From the NCBI GenBank assembly GCA_030599175.1, contig JAUVON010000158.1:1-6749 (forward strand): a stretch of DNA of 6,749 nt, given 5' to 3'. Made by a program: the position numbers and the translations under genes. Below are positions 5,524 through 6,749 of this stretch, piece after piece (position 1 is the first letter of the stretch; each line of letters begins with the position of its first letter). Below the pieces are notes generated by a model. It made no database searches and was not told the DNA's origin. It saw only the letters and a program-made list of their open reading frames with translations. The DNA comes from Desulfobulbaceae bacterium (lineage in GTDB: Bacteria > Desulfobacterota > Desulfobulbia > Desulfobulbales > Desulfocapsaceae).

Positions 5524-6749
5524 ATGAACAGCATCAAATTCGTAACCGACAGGGATCCGGATGAGAGAGAATTCCACCAGGCAGTGACCGAGGTGATAGA
5601 ATCGGTAAAACCAGTCCTGGATCAGAATCCTCTCTACCGAAATGAGAGTATAATGGAGCGGATTGTTGAACCGGAACGAGTTATCCTCTTCAGGATACCC
5701 TGGGTGGATGACCAGAAACAGGTGCATGTTAACCGGGGTTTTCGGATTGAAATGAACAGCGCCATTGGGCCTTATAAAGGGGGCCTTCGTTTTCATCCCT
5801 CGGTTAACCTCTCCATCCTCAAATTTCTCGCTTTTGAGCAGGTGTTTAAAAATGCTCTTACCTCACTGCCCATGGGAGGGGGGAAGGGTGGTTCTGATTT
5901 TGATCCTAAAGGGAAATCGGATATGGAGGTTATGCGCTTCTGTCAGAGCTTTATGGCTGAGCTTTTTCGTCATATAGGGCCAAATACAGATGTGCCTGCC
6001 GGAGATATCGGTGTAGGTGCCCGGGAGATTGGCTATCTGTTCGGCATGTACAAAAAACTGGCTAATGAATTCACCGGGGTTCTAACCGGCAAAAGCCTGA
6101 ACTGGGGGGGGAGTCTTATTCGCCCGGAGGCTACCGGTTACGGCAGTGTCTATTTTGCTGCCGAGATGCTGGCCAGCAGAAAGGAAACCCTTGATGGTAA
6201 AAGGTGCCTGGTTTCAGGTTCCGGTAATGTTGCGCAGTTTACCATGGAAAAACTGCTGGATCTGGGTGCTGCACCAATCAGTTTCTCCGATTCCTCCGGG
6301 TATATTTACGATGAGGCCGGGATTAACAGAGAAAAGCTGGAACATGTCATGTACCTTAAGAATGTTCAGCGCGGCCGGGTCAGTGAGTATGTGGAGAGCT
6401 ATCCTGAGGCCGTATATATTCCGCTGGATCAGGGACTTGATCATAACCCGATGTGGAAAGAACATAGAGCGGATTGCGCATTTCCGAGTGCTACCCAGAA
6501 TGAGATCAACGGGAAGGATGCACAGCATCTGATCGACAACGGTGTTTATGTTGTTTCCGAGGGTGCCAACATGCCCACAGTCCATGAAGGAATCGATATA
6601 TTCCTGGAAAACAAAATTCTCTACGGTCCCGGTAAGGCTGCAAATGCCGGTGGTGTATCCGTTTCCGGCCTGGAGATGTCCCAGAACTCCATGCGGCTCA
6701 ACTGGCCTAAGAGTGAGGTGGATGATCGTCTGAAGACCATTATGAAAAA
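5524..6749 (+). CDS. gdhA: Glutamate dehydrogenase, hexameric type, probably NADP-dependent, 3'-truncated
   Basis: The frame is open from ATG 5524 to the window end, giving 408 residues; bacterial hexameric glutamate dehydrogenases are about 445-450, so roughly 40 C-terminal residues are missing. The enzyme interconverts 2-oxoglutarate plus ammonium and glutamate in the cytoplasm. Visible motifs are the substrate region GPYKGGLRFHPSVN (82-95, Lys85), the catalytic loop LPMGGGKGGSDFDPKGKS (115-132, Lys121), DVPAGDIGVGAREIG (156-170, Asp161), the dinucleotide loop SGSGNVAQ (231-238), SDSSG (255-259) after the second strand, FPSATQNEIN (320-329), SEGANMPT (345-352) and GKAANAGGVSVSGLEMSQN (370-388). 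SDSSG in place of an acidic-ended strand matches the E. coli NADP enzyme, so NADPH-linked assimilation is the likelier role; that is inference. The gene is divergent from the receiver/ATP-grasp gene and has a long repeat-rich leader. Confidence 0.95.
   Translation, partial: MNSIKFVTDRDPDEREFHQAVTEVIESVKPVLDQNPLYRNESIMERIVEPERVILFRIPWVDDQKQVHVNRGFRIEMNSAIGPYKGGLRFHPSVNLSILKFLAFEQVFKNALTSLPMGGGKGGSDFDPKGKSDMEVMRFCQSFMAELFRHIGPNTDVPAGDIGVGAREIGYLFGMYKKLANEFTGVLTGKSLNWGGSLIRPEATGYGSVYFAAEMLASRKETLDGKRCLVSGSGNVAQFTMEKLLDLGAAPISFSDSSGYIYDEAGINREKLEHVMYLKNVQRGRVSEYVESYPEAVYIPLDQGLDHNPMWKEHRADCAFPSATQNEINGKDAQHLIDNGVYVVSEGANMPTVHEGIDIFLENKILYGPGKAANAGGVSVSGLEMSQNSMRLNWPKSEVDDRLKTIMK

Noticed and set aside
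6146..6585. Open frames on both strands inside the gdhA region, also 5497-5796 and 6542-6733
   Set aside because: The glutamate dehydrogenase frame carries all family motifs through this stretch. The others are off-frame shadows.

Overview
The window reads as a chromosomal segment of a moderate-GC, probably anaerobic, Gram-negative bacterium. A Desulfobacterota (former Deltaproteobacteria) member such as a Desulfobulbales relative is my best guess. The guess rests on gene content only: an ACT-domain protein directly before a PaaK-type aryl-CoA ligase (usually next to indolepyruvate:ferredoxin oxidoreductase genes in these anaerobes), a receiver-linked PEP-synthase-like ATP-grasp protein, a small PilZ protein with a sigma-54-type promoter sequence, and a hexameric-type glutamate dehydrogenase. 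No rRNA, tRNA, transposase or CRISPR array was found.

Layout. (1) 1-1716, plus strand: the 3' part of a tandem ACT-domain protein, an 87-base spacer without an obvious terminator, then a complete phenylacetate-CoA ligase family gene. (2) 1711-2025, minus strand: a PilZ-domain protein, convergent with the ligase and overlapping it by six bases; both genes end in the same self-complementary Leu-stop hexamer. (3) 2026-2219: an AT-rich spacer holding a strong candidate sigma-54 (-24/-12) promoter aimed at the PilZ gene. (4) 2220-5180, minus strand: a 986-residue protein with a degenerate receiver-like domain, a canonical receiver domain, a family-specific linker, a full pyruvate-phosphate-dikinase-type ATP-grasp domain and a C-terminal domain, without the phosphohistidine or PEP/pyruvate domains of true PEP synthase. 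(5) 5181-5523: a divergent, repeat-rich intergenic region with degenerate 7-8 base repeats, a long potential hairpin, a perfect 16-bp palindrome and a possible sigma-70 promoter. (6) 5524-6749, plus strand: glutamate dehydrogenase, cut by the window end.

How the genes may work together. The ACT and ligase genes probably form an operon for aryl-acid/aryl-CoA metabolism linked to aromatic amino acids. The PilZ protein and the receiver/ATP-grasp protein lie on the same strand, but the 194-base spacer with its own promoter candidate suggests separate transcription; any shared signalling role is inference. Glutamate dehydrogenase supplies ammonium assimilation or glutamate turnover, and its long structured leader could carry regulation. 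The most unusual items are the receiver/ATP-grasp protein and the repeat-rich region before glutamate dehydrogenase.
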